Source: Boesenbergia rotunda (Eukaryota; Streptophyta; Magnoliopsida; Zingiberales; Zingiberaceae). Taken from it: 64,000 nucleotides of DNA. The notes beneath the pieces were generated by a model. It made no database searches. It had not been told where the DNA came from and worked only from the letters and a program-made list of their open reading frames with translations. The position numbers and the translations under genes were made by a program. Location: the NCBI GenBank assembly GCA_024364735.1, contig JAGFNQ010000216.1:388759-452758 (forward strand), in the 5' to 3' direction. Below, piece by piece: positions 32,416-44,348 of the stretch. Position 1 is the stretch's first letter; every line of letters starts with the position of its first letter.

Positions 32416-33718
32416 TGTTGGTGCAGAATGCACCAAAGTCAAACCTGTGTTTTGATACAGGGTTCAAAAGTTAAGTCTTATTTGTGATCTAACATGTCAC
32501 TTGAGTGTGCAGAGTAAAAAGCCCTAGCGAAGGACTGCTAGGCACTGGCGAAGGAATGCCAGAGTAAAAAGCCCTACCGAAGGACTGCTAGGCACTGGCG
32601 AAGGAATGCCAGAGTGAAAGACCTAGCGAAGGACTGCTAGGCGCCAGGCGAAGGATAGCTTGGGACTGAAGCCCTAGCGAAGGATTGCTAGGCACCGGGC
32701 GAAGGAAAGCTCGACATCCAAGACCTGGCAAAGGACCGTCAGGCAAAAGTCCAACCAGAGGAACGGTTGGCATCAGGTAAACTCTCCCGAGAGGAGTAGG
32801 TGAGGACGCGTTCCCCGTAGAGGGAACAGTAGGCGTCGGTTCGACCTAGGGCTCCATTTTGGAGGCCCAAAGTCAGAACCAAGACAGCTAAGGCTGTATA
32901 AACATAATACTCTAATGTTTTATATTGTTTTGGACTAACCCTGGATGCAGGACCGAAGGAACGTGTGTCTACAGCTCAGAATGCCCAAAGGAGAGAGGCA
33001 AGTAACTGAGCAGGGCGCCCTCAGTGTCCAGGGCGCCCCCAGGGGCAACACAAAACAAGCGAAGCAATAAAGGCTTCGGCTGCTCACTGGCCAGGTGCCA
33101 GGCCCCTCAGCAGCCAAGGCGCCGCGCGCCTACGCCAGCGAAGCCGATTACATCTATCCAGCCGAGAAGCCCGCGCTGAAGAAGTCAAGCAGGGCGCCCC
33201 CAGTGTCAAAACTCATCCCTATTCGAGTGGGATAGAGCTTGACCGAGCGAAGCTCGGATCGCTTGACACGTGGGGGGGCGCCCCCGACGTCCAGGGCGCC
33301 CCTAGGCGCTATAAATAGCACCCAACGCCCAGGCTTCCAAGTACAACTTCCAATCAACGCTTCTACGCTCTTCTGCTCTCGCGCTTCGCCTCGGAATCCT
33401 TCCAACTCGAGCCGACGACGTCCCGCTGCTCCGAAAAAGTCGATCTACCCCAGACGTCAGTAAAAGAGCCATTTAAGTTTACTGTACTTAATTCTGTAAT
33501 AATCTTTTGTAAACTATTTGCGCCTTATATAGAATTGCCCAAAGTAAACGGTCAACGACCGTGGGCCTTGGAGTAGGAGTCGACCTAGGCTCCGAACCAA
33601 GTAAAACCTCCCGTGTTTGCGTTGTGTGTTTTTATCTTCCGCTGTGCAATTGCTCTTACTCAAATCCAAAAGTTTTCCGATATTCACCCCCACCTCTATC
33701 GATTTTCTCGATCCAACA
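32416..33718 (+). mobile_element. 3' LTR of element D
   Basis: About 1303 bp, TGTTGGTGCAG...ATCCAACA. Same order as the 5' LTR, with one extra CTAGCGAAGGACTGCTAGGC-type unit and a partly lost palindrome near 33090. TATA box TATAAATAG at 33310-33318. The few scattered differences between the LTRs suggest a fairly recent insertion. Confidence 0.9.
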
Positions 33719-34583
33719 GGTATGTGTGCAAAGTACCAATCTTGTGCAAAAGAGTCCCATTTGGTTGTAGTTAAGAGGATCTTAAGGTATATCAAAGGTA
33801 CCCTCAATGTCGGACTTTGGTATCCTAGAACCCCTAGTGTTGATCTAATTGGATACACTGACTCGGACTATGCGGGTTGTAAGCTAGATAGGAAGAGTAC
33901 TAGTGGAGGGTGTCAATTCCTTGGGTCTTCCTTAGTTAGTTGGAGTAGTAGGAAACAACCATGTGTTGCCCTATCAACAACGAAGGCGGAATATGTGGCA
34001 ATGGATGGGTGTGTTTCCCAACTCCTTTGGATCATGCACACCTTAGAGGATTATGAGTTACATTACACCAAGGTCAAAGTTTTGTGTGATAATGTAAGTA
34101 CAATCAACTTGACCAAAAATCTGATTCATCACTCTAGAACAAAACACATTGAAGTAAAACATCACTTCATTAGAAAAAATGATGAACCAGGCAGCAGACA
34201 AATTGAACCTGGGGTGATCGGCCCAGCCCCACGGAAGTTTCCCACCGGTCACCAGGGTAAATCGGGAAGCGCTCGCGGTGGGCAGTCTAGAAGCCCAGCG
34301 TCCCAGGGTTCGCGCCCTATTTGGAGGAAAAATTCCTATAAAATGCGTCATAGCTGGGGATCAAACCGCGGATGCCTGGGTTAACTACTAGTGACACTAC
34401 CGCTGCACCATAGCCCCGGGGGCAAAACATCACTTCATTAGAGATCATGTGGCAAGGAGAGACTTGGAACTCCACTATGTTGAATCAAAGTCGAGCCTAG
34501 CCGACATCTTTACCAAGCCTCTTCCCGAATCGGAGTTTACATCCTTAAGAAGAGGCCTTGGAATGTGTTTTGTGGAAGTATAG
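33719..34583 (+). pseudogene. Element H pol: RNase H domain, interrupted by a SINE
   Basis: C-terminal copia pol. It begins abruptly after the D LTR at a MCAKYQSCAKESH motif and continues with YTDSDYAGCKLDRKSTSG, STTKAEY and HHSRTKHIEVKHHFIR. A 249-base SINE is inserted at 34175, and a 19-base target duplication follows, after which the frame resumes (RDHVARRDLELHYV, DIFTKPLP) to TAG at 34581-34583. Upstream reverse transcriptase and integrase are missing. Removing the SINE and one duplication copy would leave an open frame, so the SINE is the main lesion in this part. Confidence 0.85.
34175..34423 (-). mobile_element. tRNA-derived SINE with 19-bp target duplication
   Basis: 249 bp flanked by perfect copies of AAAACATCACTTCATTAGA (34156-34174 and 34424-34442). 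On the minus strand it starts GCCCCGGGGCTATGGTGCAG, giving an A box (TGGTGCAGCGGTAG), then a B box (GGTTTGATCCC) about 40 bases later, and ends in a T run. The short T-terminated 3' end resembles the Au-SINE type. SINEs depend on LINE enzymes for mobility. Confidence 0.85.
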
Positions 34584-35554
34584 GACGAACTTGGAGATAT
34601 TAGATGTGAAAAAGGGTGCTTGATCCATTAGGGTGATACATTTGGCTCACTTGTGCTTGTGGCACATTGTTGAACCATTAAAAATATCAAAATATGAAAA
34701 TTAGACCAACTATGGGGAAGACAAGTGTTTAATCAATGGACACTTTGCCCAAAGATCATAGTTGGACATTTTAAACCTTTGAAAACCATTTTATGCCTTA
34801 TATAATTTGCTATGCTTTTGAAAGTTATATAATTGCAAAATTAGATTGTAAGTTTGGTACAAAACTTAGTGGTTTTCAAAGATTTTTGATTTTATCAAAA
34901 GTCATGCATGTTTGAAATTTTATATGAACTAATATTTTTCCTTGATAGAGTATATTATTTCAAACATGTATGCAAAATTTTACAATTTTTGGAATTTTCT
35001 AGATTTTTCTGGAAGTTTCTGAAATTCGGCAGAAAACTTGAAAATCCAAACTGATAGCGTATCAGTCGACTGCCCCATGGGCAGTCGACTGGCACGCTTG
35101 TTTTCAAATTCTGAGACCTTATTTCAGAAATCCAACCTTCTTTCATTTGATGCCCTAGGGTTGGGTTGCTAGAGGCAATCATTTTGATGGTGTCAAAGGG
35201 GGAAATGGGTGGTTTAAGTTAGAATTTTATCCTTGAAATGGATGGTTTATGGTATTTTGTCTAACCTAGTTTTTGGATGATTAAAAATGGGGAGAAGGCA
35301 TGAATTAAGGGGGAGGTTACCTCTTAGGTTTTAATATGTCTTACATTTTTAATGATGCTTAGTGTTAAGTGGAAACTTAACTTGGATTATGATTAGAATT
35401 GAAAATGGGGAAAAAACATGGATTAAGGGGAAGGTTATCTCTTAGGGTTACTATGTCTTATGCTTTTTCAACTGCTATCTATTATTATTGCTGTTGTTGG
35501 TTATTATTTATCTCTAAACTTAAATATATTGTCACGCATCAAAAAAAGGGAGAT
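34584..35554 (+). other. H 3' internal non-coding region
   Basis: AT-rich spacer with two CAGTCGACTG palindromes at 35061-35095, the same motif as in the H LTR. Purine tracts occur near 35194, 35307 and 35426, and the terminal AAAAAAAGGGAGAT lies at 35541-35554. There is no ORF3. Confidence 0.7.
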
Positions 35555-36487
35555 TGTTGAGGCAATCGGCCCTTAAATGATTGGAAGATCATGGTTTTGA
35601 TGTGTGTGTGAGTGAATATGTTTAAGGTTAGAGTGGTATGTTGCATTTGATGTGTGTGATTGAGTTTGCAGGACTTAGAGAATCACACATGGTGGGCATA
35701 TCCGAGGGAGGAGAGCTCCAAGGGCAAGCCGGGAAGTGGACTTCAAGGGCACACGTGAAGGGTGGCATAGACGCAAGCCAAGGGAAGGCTTGTGTGCGCA
35801 TCCGAGGGACATAGCCAGAGGAAGAGGACTTCAAGAGGCAAGCCAAGGGAGCAGACCAGAAGGCACACGTGAAGGAGAAGGTCTGGAGTGGCTGGAACTA
35901 GGCTGAGAGGCAGGGCAGTCGACTGGCCCAGGGCTAGTCGACTGACAAAACTCATAGAGAGTTTTGGGCCTCGGACCAGTCGACTGGCCCCAAGGCAGTC
36001 GACTGGTATACCCCGAAAACTAGTCGTTGGCTAGCCGTTGGCTAGCAATTAATGTTAGGCCAGTCGACTGCCCCAAGGGCAGTCGACTGGTGCGGGGTTG
36101 TACAGACTGCGAGTTTGTCCTGTTCACCTATAAAAGGAGCACCTTTTTGCACATGAGCGGTACGGTTTCGTACAGTGTCGAAGTGCTGCTCGTCTGAAGA
36201 GTGTTTTCTACTTCCTCTCACATTCTACTTCATTATGTAAAGAGGAAGATCTCCACTGTAAGGTTTCTCCACCTGAAGGAGGTTTTCATAGTGAAAGTGG
36301 TGTTCGCGGCGTGGATCCTTGGATTTGTCACCCATCTGGGTGGATACCAAGTAACTCCTTTTGTTAGCATTGTACTCTTTTTCTTTTGCATATTATTGTT
36401 CCACTGCGCTAACGACAATTGTAGAGAAAACAACGAAAAGTGCTATTCACCCCCCCCCCCCCTCTAGCACGCCAAGACGATCTATCA
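35555..36487 (+). mobile_element. 3' LTR of element H
   Basis: 933 bp, TGTTGAGGCAATCGGCCC...GATCTATCA. CAGTCGACTG-type palindromes occur at 35916-36096, often in pairs, followed by TATA box TATAAAAGG at 36129-36137 and the GGTTTCTCCACC segment near 36260. A C run near 36450 may be miscounted. The LTR is followed by ACTCT and then by LTR sequence of element I. Confidence 0.85.
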
Positions 36488-37047
36488 ACTCTCTGATCGT
36501 TCACCAGAATGATCAGAAGTCAAACAGAAGCCTTTCTATTTTCTCCCTGATCGGTCACCAGACCGATCAGACGTCCTTGGTTCGGTCATCAGACCGATCC
36601 ACAATGGGGAGTTCGTGCCAACTCCCTGATCGGTCACCAGACCGATCTAGAGACTCCCAATTCAACTCTAAGTCAAGAGAACAGCTCCCTAGCCTTCTCT
36701 GACTCATCCTGGTCCCCCGGACCAAGACTCCGTGCCCAGCTTCACTCACCGGGACTTCATACAACCTAGCTTCACTCACCAGGGTTTCGGTCACCCGGCT
36801 TCACTCACCGGGACCCGGCCTCACTCACCGGGGTTTCCATCACCTAGCTTCACTCACTAGGATTTCCCATCACCCGGCTTCACTCACCGGGACCCGGCTT
36901 CACTCACTGGGGTTTCAGTAACCCGGCTTCACTCACCGGGAGTCGTGCCCAGTCCCCGACCAGGACTTAAACCAGACTCATCTTATTAACCTAAACTAAA
37001 ATCGATGTCAACACCAAAACAACAATCAGGATAAGACTGCATCAACA
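36488..37047 (-). mobile_element. 3' LTR of element I, sense 5' part only
   Basis: Sense start TGTTGATGCAG at 37047. It includes the TGAGTGAAG-type hairpin array (36745-36960, for example CCCGG/CCGGG) and GATCGGTC palindromes (36510-36650), then ends at ACTCT 36488-36492 beside the H LTR. The R/U5 part is absent here but present in the other LTR of I. Confidence 0.85.
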
Positions 37048-37623
37048 ATCTCCCCCTTTTTATTGTTTGACAACCCGATTTTAAGTTTAGGTATTTGAAA
37101 TTAATTGTCTCAAATTTTTCAATCAAGTTTTACTACCACAGGAGAATCAGGGTCCTCCCCCTACAATAGTTATACTCGTAATCATCCTAAACTTAACTAA
37201 CCACACTCTCCCCCTTTGTCAAACACCGAAAAGGGTGTAAACTGGTTGTTAAGTTTAAAATGTCTCCCCCTCAACCCAGGGTGTTTCCCAAAAATAACAA
37301 ATGATATGATTAAAAAAAGCATATGAACAGCATATGGTAAAGATAAAGCATGGCATAATCTACATATGCGTCATATGAAAATAAATATTAACATCAAAAG
37401 CAGAAAGTAGCAGTCATACATAACATCCAGCAGACAGTCATACATAGCACATCATGGAAGCATAGTCAAAATCAGAGTACAAACACAATCAATCCTCAGC
37501 AAGGGGGTCGTCAGACTGCATGGGGTCATATGATGTGTCCTCGACCGGTAGGAAGCTCCCCGGGGTAGTGCTGCTGGTGGGCGCAAATGCAGGAATTGTA
37601 GGCTGGTACGGGTGACCAGCTGC
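37048..37623 (-). other. I 3' untranslated region with polypurine tracts
   Basis: On the minus strand there are three GGGGGAG tracts: near 37049-37061 (LTR-adjacent), 37154-37162 and 37204-37215. Spacing and order match those of B. The rest is AT-rich and non-coding. Confidence 0.75.
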
Positions 37624-37730
37624 CTAAGCGCGCCACTCCGCCATCCATGCCTGCTGATCAGTACGGATCCCAGAGACGTCGGACTCTAACGAGTGTAATC
37701 TACAATCGATAGACTGAACCTCAGAGCTGA

Positions 37731-40700
37731 TGTCACGCCCCGAGACCCAAGAGCCGCTGTTCCAATATAAAATCGAACAGCACCTCCCCTGTCCGGCGGA
37801 CAATTTACACATACTTACAACATCATAGACAACACACGCAATATATATTTGGCCTCAGGCCTCAAAATATAAATAGACACAATATAAAACACAAGATAAC
37901 TAAATAAATCATACCTGACTGCGGACCGGTCCGACTTACGACGAAACAACCAATACAACAACCCCTCAGGGCTCACGACACATACGACATATACATATCC
38001 AATAACTGAATATGAAAACATAGACACTACTAAGTACAAAACAAACTTTATCGCCGCGATGGGTAGGGACTGGCTGCTGGGCTCTTCTGGCGACTCCAAG
38101 TATCTCAACCTGAAATAAAATCATATGGCAACGGGGTGAGTCCATAGCTCAGCGAATACCCAACAGATATGCATAGGAGGTTATACTAACAATAAGAGTT
38201 CAGCTACTACAGTCTCATAGCAACAGTAGGGAAAGACTAGTACTGAACATACCGAAGTAGATACATACCTGAATCCATCTAACCTGTATAGAGGGTAAGA
38301 AATACCAAAGGAAAACCAATAGACATAAAAGCTCAGATAACAAGTCTCCAGAATATGCAATGTCAAACAAGTGCAAGAATCAAGTGCAGCAAACAATGCA
38401 CGATGCAAAATATGCACATGGTGCAATGACATGTGTCACCCCTGACACCAGACAGAATCATCGTACACCTGTCATAGGGACGTCTGAACGGGTAGGGCTC
38501 TGACAACTGTACACTCTGCCATCACTGCTCCTGAGTGACCGGGTGGACAGGATGCTGGTGGAGACTTCGCTCCGACCCCAAGCAATGGGGGAGTCAAGCT
38601 CTCATCTCCTCGTGGCTCAGTACGAGAAGGGATCCCTGCTTGCTACCACGCCCGCGCTCACCCTCCAAATAGTGGCCGAACGGAGCAATACAGGGCAAAT
38701 GCACACATCTACGGTATCCACTAACCCATGAGTGGCCGTGTGTGCCCGTCATGTACCGGAAGACGATTAGGCTCAACCACAAGGGAGTCGCTGATCGCCG
38801 GCATGCAACAGTGCAAGGATGGTGTATGATAGATACACATACCTCCCTCCCAAGTCCTCGGTATACTAAGTCTCAGTCTGAAATCCTATAACAGGAAATA
38901 CAGGTATCCTACAAGGTATACTGAACTGAAATACAGATCCCTCAAGGTCAAATGCAAGAGATACACTACGATATCTAAGCATACATGTAGAGATGACAAT
39001 ACTAGAGACTGTATGGAACTAACAGCATAATAACTCAAGGATAAACAACAGATATCCAGAACTGACATAATAAACAGGGGTAAACCACAATATCCAGATC
39101 AAACATAATAACCAGGGATAGCGTAGGATCTTACTGCTATCTATAACATTCTATGCATAACAAAATGACAATATCAAGATAGATAAGTCAAAGGGTACCC
39201 GCCTCAACGCGAAGTCTGTGTCCAAGAAAGAACCTCCGCGTCTATACGTCCAAACCAATCAATGTCCTGTATCAAAGGATATAGTTCATTAATTACCAAA
39301 TCGACTGATAACTAGCTAAACACAATACAACCCAATTATCACCATCCTAAAGGTGAGTGTCACTAATTAATCCTAATTAGTGATTAATTTCTATGTAGGT
39401 TGAATCGTGACCCAAGTTAGGGTTTATCTCGGCTTAATCCAAGTGATCACCAAGTCCGACATGGATTTCCCTAACAAAGACAAATCCACTCACTAGCTCA
39501 TGGAAAGATCATCTTCAATTCATATGGATCAAACTAAACACCAAACTTAACATGTCTGCTATCAATTGATTTAAATCAAGGAAACGCCATTCCCACACAG
39601 AAGTGATCCCAAGTAGAGCTACCGCTCGAGCTATAATTGATCAAACCTGCACGCCCAAGATGGAAACCAATTGCCTTAACCAAGATCATTGCACAATTCC
39701 ACCATCAAGGAAATTATCTAAACTAATCTACAAATCACAGGAGCATGATAATACCAACAACTACAGCAAACGGTTCATCTCACATCCAAACCCAATCCTC
39801 ATTCCTATGATCCACTCAAAAGAAAGTAGATCTAATACCATAAAGTAATGAAACCGAATATCAACAATAATGACAGAACATCATCAGTGACCATAGCTAC
39901 CCAGATCAAAACAACACATCCCAACAACATCAACACCGTGCCATCCAGCTTATGATAGGAAAAGAGAATAGTCCAGATTAAAGCATTTTCATAAGCATTT
40001 TAACCACTACATTACATCAAACGAATTAAACAGAACACCTATCCAACTAACAGATCTAATTCCATGTTTAATTCAACCCAAATCCACTCCAAAACCGATC
40101 ATCATAATTAATCAGCTCCTAATTCATATCATACAATTTCCAATTCAACTTGTCCTTACCTGGTTTGGCTGTATCGATTGTATCCTTGCCAAATCCAACC
40201 TTACCTAGCTGATCACCTGCCGAAAACCCAACTCACGGCAAAACATAGGCAAAGAGAAAACATAGCAATCCCATGCTTAAATTTGCCTACCATGCATCAA
40301 AAGATGAAGAACACCACCACTAAGAAATGATGATACATAACAACACATTCCATACTCAAGGGAATTAAGCTGTAATCGAAACATCCTAAAGAACAAGGTC
40401 AACTCCAATATCAATTCAAAAACAGAACTCACGGCAAGATTTATCAAACCTATCAGAGCTATAAATCAAAGAAAACGATAAAAGGATCATGAATTATATT
40501 GCAATTCCCTTTAACAATCCATTGACATCTACTGATCTACAGAACAACAATCAGTCACAGATTTGAGCTCACAACTAAACCTAGTTCTCCAAAGGAACTC
40601 ACAAATCATGCCAATTCCCTTCTCAAAAGCTCCTAACATTTTAAGAACAGAGCACTACATTGATAAATCTGTGAAACAACCAAAACATACCTTAAATCCA

Positions 40701-41738
40701 AGCTTCAAACCGCCGCACACAGCAAGATTCAACTCCAAAGCTGATCGAAAACAAACTCAAGCCTAATCCTGACATTCCAACACAGAGAAGACAAGAGCTC
40801 ATAGCAGGAATTCAAATTCCGAAATCCAAACTAGAATTCATCCACAAAACTCACAACAAACTCACCTCTCAATGCTCAGGCACAGGAGATCGCCTCTCTA
40901 GCTAGGACTCTGGCAACCCATTCTGATCAGATCAAAAACACAAACCAAAGTTCACACAGAATACTCCACAAAGCTTCCAAATTGAAAGTCCAATTGCATC
41001 AACCTTACCAAATACAGAAGTCGCACAAAGCCCCCTATTCAAATCCGGCCAAGAACAAGGATTGCGATGAAGTTTCCGACAGTGGTCTTCTCCTTCGAAG
41101 TGCCTACCACAACTACAACTCTCACAATCACCGACGATTGTCACTGGCATCGACCGATCGACACAACGGAAGAGGGAGATGGATCAAGCTCCACGCGATC
41201 GGAGGAGAACCGGGAGATGCGCCTTTGGATTTCTCTCAACCAGCTGTGGCATCGACCAAGGGGTCGCGTGGACTAGGGCGCACGAAGGAGAAGAAGAGAA
41301 GAGGGTTGGTGTGAGCTGCTTTGGCGGCTAGGTCACGCGAGAGGGGAGGCGTCGAGTGTGGAGAAGAAGTCGGGCGGCTGGGATTTAGGGCTCGGCCGAG
41401 AGAAAAGCGATTTTAATAAGGAAATATATCTGTGTGCGCGCCTTTGTGCAGAAAAGCCCCTCGATTCTCCAAAATCCAATCATTACCCTTAGGGTAAGGT
41501 TTTTCACAGATTAACCCTTCTAAATTTATATAATACACCTCAACTTAACCCTTAACTTTAGGTAAATTTACATATGTCAACTTATTTGAGGTTTTCTTTT
41601 ATGAAACCCTTGATAAGTTTTAAATTTTACAATAAAGCCCCTTGGGCTTGTCTCGTAGGGCTGAAAACCCTAGACTCAATTCGGAAAAATCTCGAAAAAA
41701 AATTTTTGGTCCGGATTTTTAAATTGTCGTATTTTACA
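37731..41738. mobile_element. Solo LTR K, about 4.0 kb
   Basis: TGTCACGCCCCGAGACCC...GTATTTTACA, 4008 bp, bordered by the perfect 5-bp duplication GCTGA (37726-37730 and 41739-41743) inside I ORF3. Length and termini fit the long LTRs of Del/Tekay-type chromovirus gypsy elements. No internal coding region, primer site or second LTR is present. ORFs of up to 110 codons inside it lack recognisable domains. Orientation is not settled: a GGGGCGTGACA end would suggest minus. Confidence 0.75.
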
Positions 41739-42824
41739 GCTGATCCCCTGTCGCCAGAGCTCGGACACATGAAACTCATGCTGCATAGACTGCTCGAGCT
41801 CCGCGATCTGCCAGCGGAGATCAGGATCTGGCTCGTACTCGTAGTCTGCAGCGGGCGCCTCATGATGAATAGCCGGAGTTGCTGGTACCTGTATGTGGGC
41901 GGCTCGTGGTAACTCGCCTAGACCTCGCCCATCCTTCCACAGAAGACCCTGGCCCTGAGGTCCGACAATAATGCCAGACTTGGCAAACGCGCGTCTGCCA
42001 AGTCGGCAATCCTGCCGAACCATGGGCACAGTCCTGCCCTTGGACACATCGACACCGACTGACTGAAGCCAGTGAATGATAACGTGTCCAAACGACATGT
42101 AGACTGTGCGCCGCCCGTGCTCGCTATAGGCTATGATGGACTGGAAGATGCTCTCCATAATGTCAAAGTCCAAGTGGTGATGCATCCCATAGAGCATCAG
42201 ACAGTGATATGGGCAGATTTCACTGAGAGGTTTTGAAGTGATTGGCAGAATACAGTTGGTGATGATTTTGAAAAGAATATAATCAACTGGAGAAAGGCGA
42301 AGGGCAGCAAAAGTAGGGAAATCAGGAGCCAGCTCATCAAGGTCATCTGGCCTAGGGTGTCCAAAGAAATGCTCGTAGATGGAGTCGGGGGAGACTCCCT
42401 CAAACGGAGGAAGTAACGGATCCGGAATGTCAGGGTAGATAGAATAGAGATTTGGCGATCGTCGACCGCCAAGATACTCAGCAAAGTTTTCGTAGGTAAA
42501 GTCAAGATTTCTTTTGCCTACTCGAGTCGTGAATTCGAAACCCCCACGTGGTCCCAGTTGCAGATTATTATAGAATTCGGACACAAGATCAAAATTGATG
42601 GTCCGCTCGAGAGAAAGGAGAAATTCAAGATTGTAGAAATCAATAACCTCTTTAATAGATGGACAGTACTCATATAAGAAAGGTCGATCAATCGATCTAC
42701 AAGGGAGAAGTTTGAAAGTTCGACTTTGAAATGATTGTTCAAGAGCGACATTGGGGAACCTAGAGCTTAAGGATGGTTGGGGTCTACCAGTTGAAGAGGG
42801 AGCTCTGGACCGTGAGGTACCCTC

Positions 42825-43856
42825 TGTTGGATCGGGTTGGTCCGGCTAGAGGGAGGTGAATAGACGGCTAATAAAATAAAAGTGGTGGAAACTCGTCTAT
42901 TAAAAAAACTTGGTTGCAACTTGGTCGTTGCTTCCAAGACGGTTAAAGCTCAAAAAAATCTCCTTGTGGCGGAGAAGCCTTACAACTGAAGATCGCTAGA
43001 CTTTAGAGAGAATTACAAGAATTGAATATACTTTACCTCTAAATCTCTAAGCCTATTTATAGGTTGAGTGATACGATCTTGATCGTTGATACAAGATTGA
43101 GTTTCATCTTGATCGTAGATCTAAGATTACTCTTAGCTGTTGATTAACCTGTGGCCGAGCATGTAGATTCCATCCACGTGAGAAGCTGACACCAATAAAG
43201 GATCGCCTTTGACCGAGCATCCTTTGACCGAGCAACTTTAATTAAAAAAATCTGCATTCATGTAAAAGAAAGTTTAATTAAGTTAAAAGAAACTTTAATT
43301 AAATTGAAAGAAACCTTTAAAACCCAATGTTTACTTAAAGTTTTTAATTAAATTGAAACTTTAATTAAAGTTTTAAACAACTTTAATTAAAAAGAATTTA
43401 CTTAAAAACTTTAATTAAATTGAAACTTTAAATAAAGTTTTAATATAATTAAAACTTTATTATTTTAATTGCAAGTCACATGTTGACTTGATAAAAGTCA
43501 ACTTAGTTGACTTCTCGTCAAACCGTCGATTGGGTGATTTCCGGCCAACCGGAGTTAGGTTTACCTGAACCCGACTCTGGCCTTTTGCCCCTCGAACGTG
43601 CTTCCGCCAGGCTTCTCGTCCCTCAGACGTCGCGCACGTCCTTCTTGGTCCACCGGCGTACTCTTCCGCAACTTCCGCGCCCCTCAGATTGCACCGAGCC
43701 CGTCGGCTCACTCCCCCGCGCAATCCTTCTCATCCGCTGCGTCTTACGCTCGACTTCCTCCGTACCTAAGTTCCTGCACACTTAGCAGAGGGATTAAAAC
43801 CAACAGGACCTAACCTAACTTGGTTGATCACATCAAAACCAACCGGAACATCAACA
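42825..43856 (-). mobile_element. 3' LTR of element G
   Basis: Sense start TGTTGATGTTCC at 43856, next to the purine tract AAAAAGGAGGAGAT (43857-43870). It contains repeated TTTAATTAAA units including AACTTTAATTAAAGTT (43230-43460), then TATA box TATAAATAG (plus-strand 43053-43061), and ends at 42825. Confidence 0.9.
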
Positions 43857-43870
43857 ATCTCCTCCTTTTT

Positions 43871-44348
43871 GATGTGCATCAACCCAAGTTTAGTTAGGGA
43901 TAAACAACAAACAATAATAGTATTGAAACAAAATTAAGCAAAAAAAAAAATTTTGCAATCATGTACATAACCTCCCCCGAACATAAACTACTCTCCCCCT
44001 TAACTTAATACTATTCCTCCCCCTTTGATCACATCAAAAAAATGGGAAAATATAATTAGGGAAGAAAAAAAATTTTAAGTGTGATAACAAATATTCTAAG
44101 TAAAAAGAATCGCATTACCACAAAATTTTTAAATTTAGAATGACATATATTTTTTTCGCAGTTAATTCCAATTTTTGTTTTTAATTATAATGAGTTTTTC
44201 CACTATATCTGAATCATGAAAAATTAGATAAATAAAAATAAATTATTTATCTATTTTTTTTTAAATCTTAATTTCAAATTTTGACCGAAAATATTTGAAA
44301 AAATATTAACATAACTTTTGTAAAAGAATTCTGCACAAAAAAAACTTA
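43871..44348 (-). other. G non-coding region after gag
   Basis: AT-rich, with minus-strand purine tracts near 43974-43982 and 44012-44022. Homopolymer A/T runs are frequent. No ORF. Confidence 0.7.

Larger units (their letters stand above)
25235..33718 (+). mobile_element. Element D: Sirevirus with gag and ORF3 but no pol
   Basis: Two full LTRs (25235-26515 and 32416-33718) flank a primer site, an intact gag, a remnant WVPK linker, a palindrome cluster with TATA box, a two-exon ORF3, a tandem repeat and a final purine tract. Protease, integrase, reverse transcriptase and RNase H are entirely absent, with no remnant between 28406 and 29563. Bases outside the LTRs (GAACC at the left, GGTAT at the right) do not match. 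The left neighbour is a gag and the right neighbour an RNase H. Confidence 0.85.

Noticed and set aside
33617..34384. 255-codon ORF as one gene
   Set aside because: It is a chance fusion of D LTR sequence, an RNase H fragment and part of a SINE.
40982..41314. 110-codon ORF inside K as a gene
   Set aside because: It lies in a solo LTR with a clean target duplication and has no domain that I recognise.
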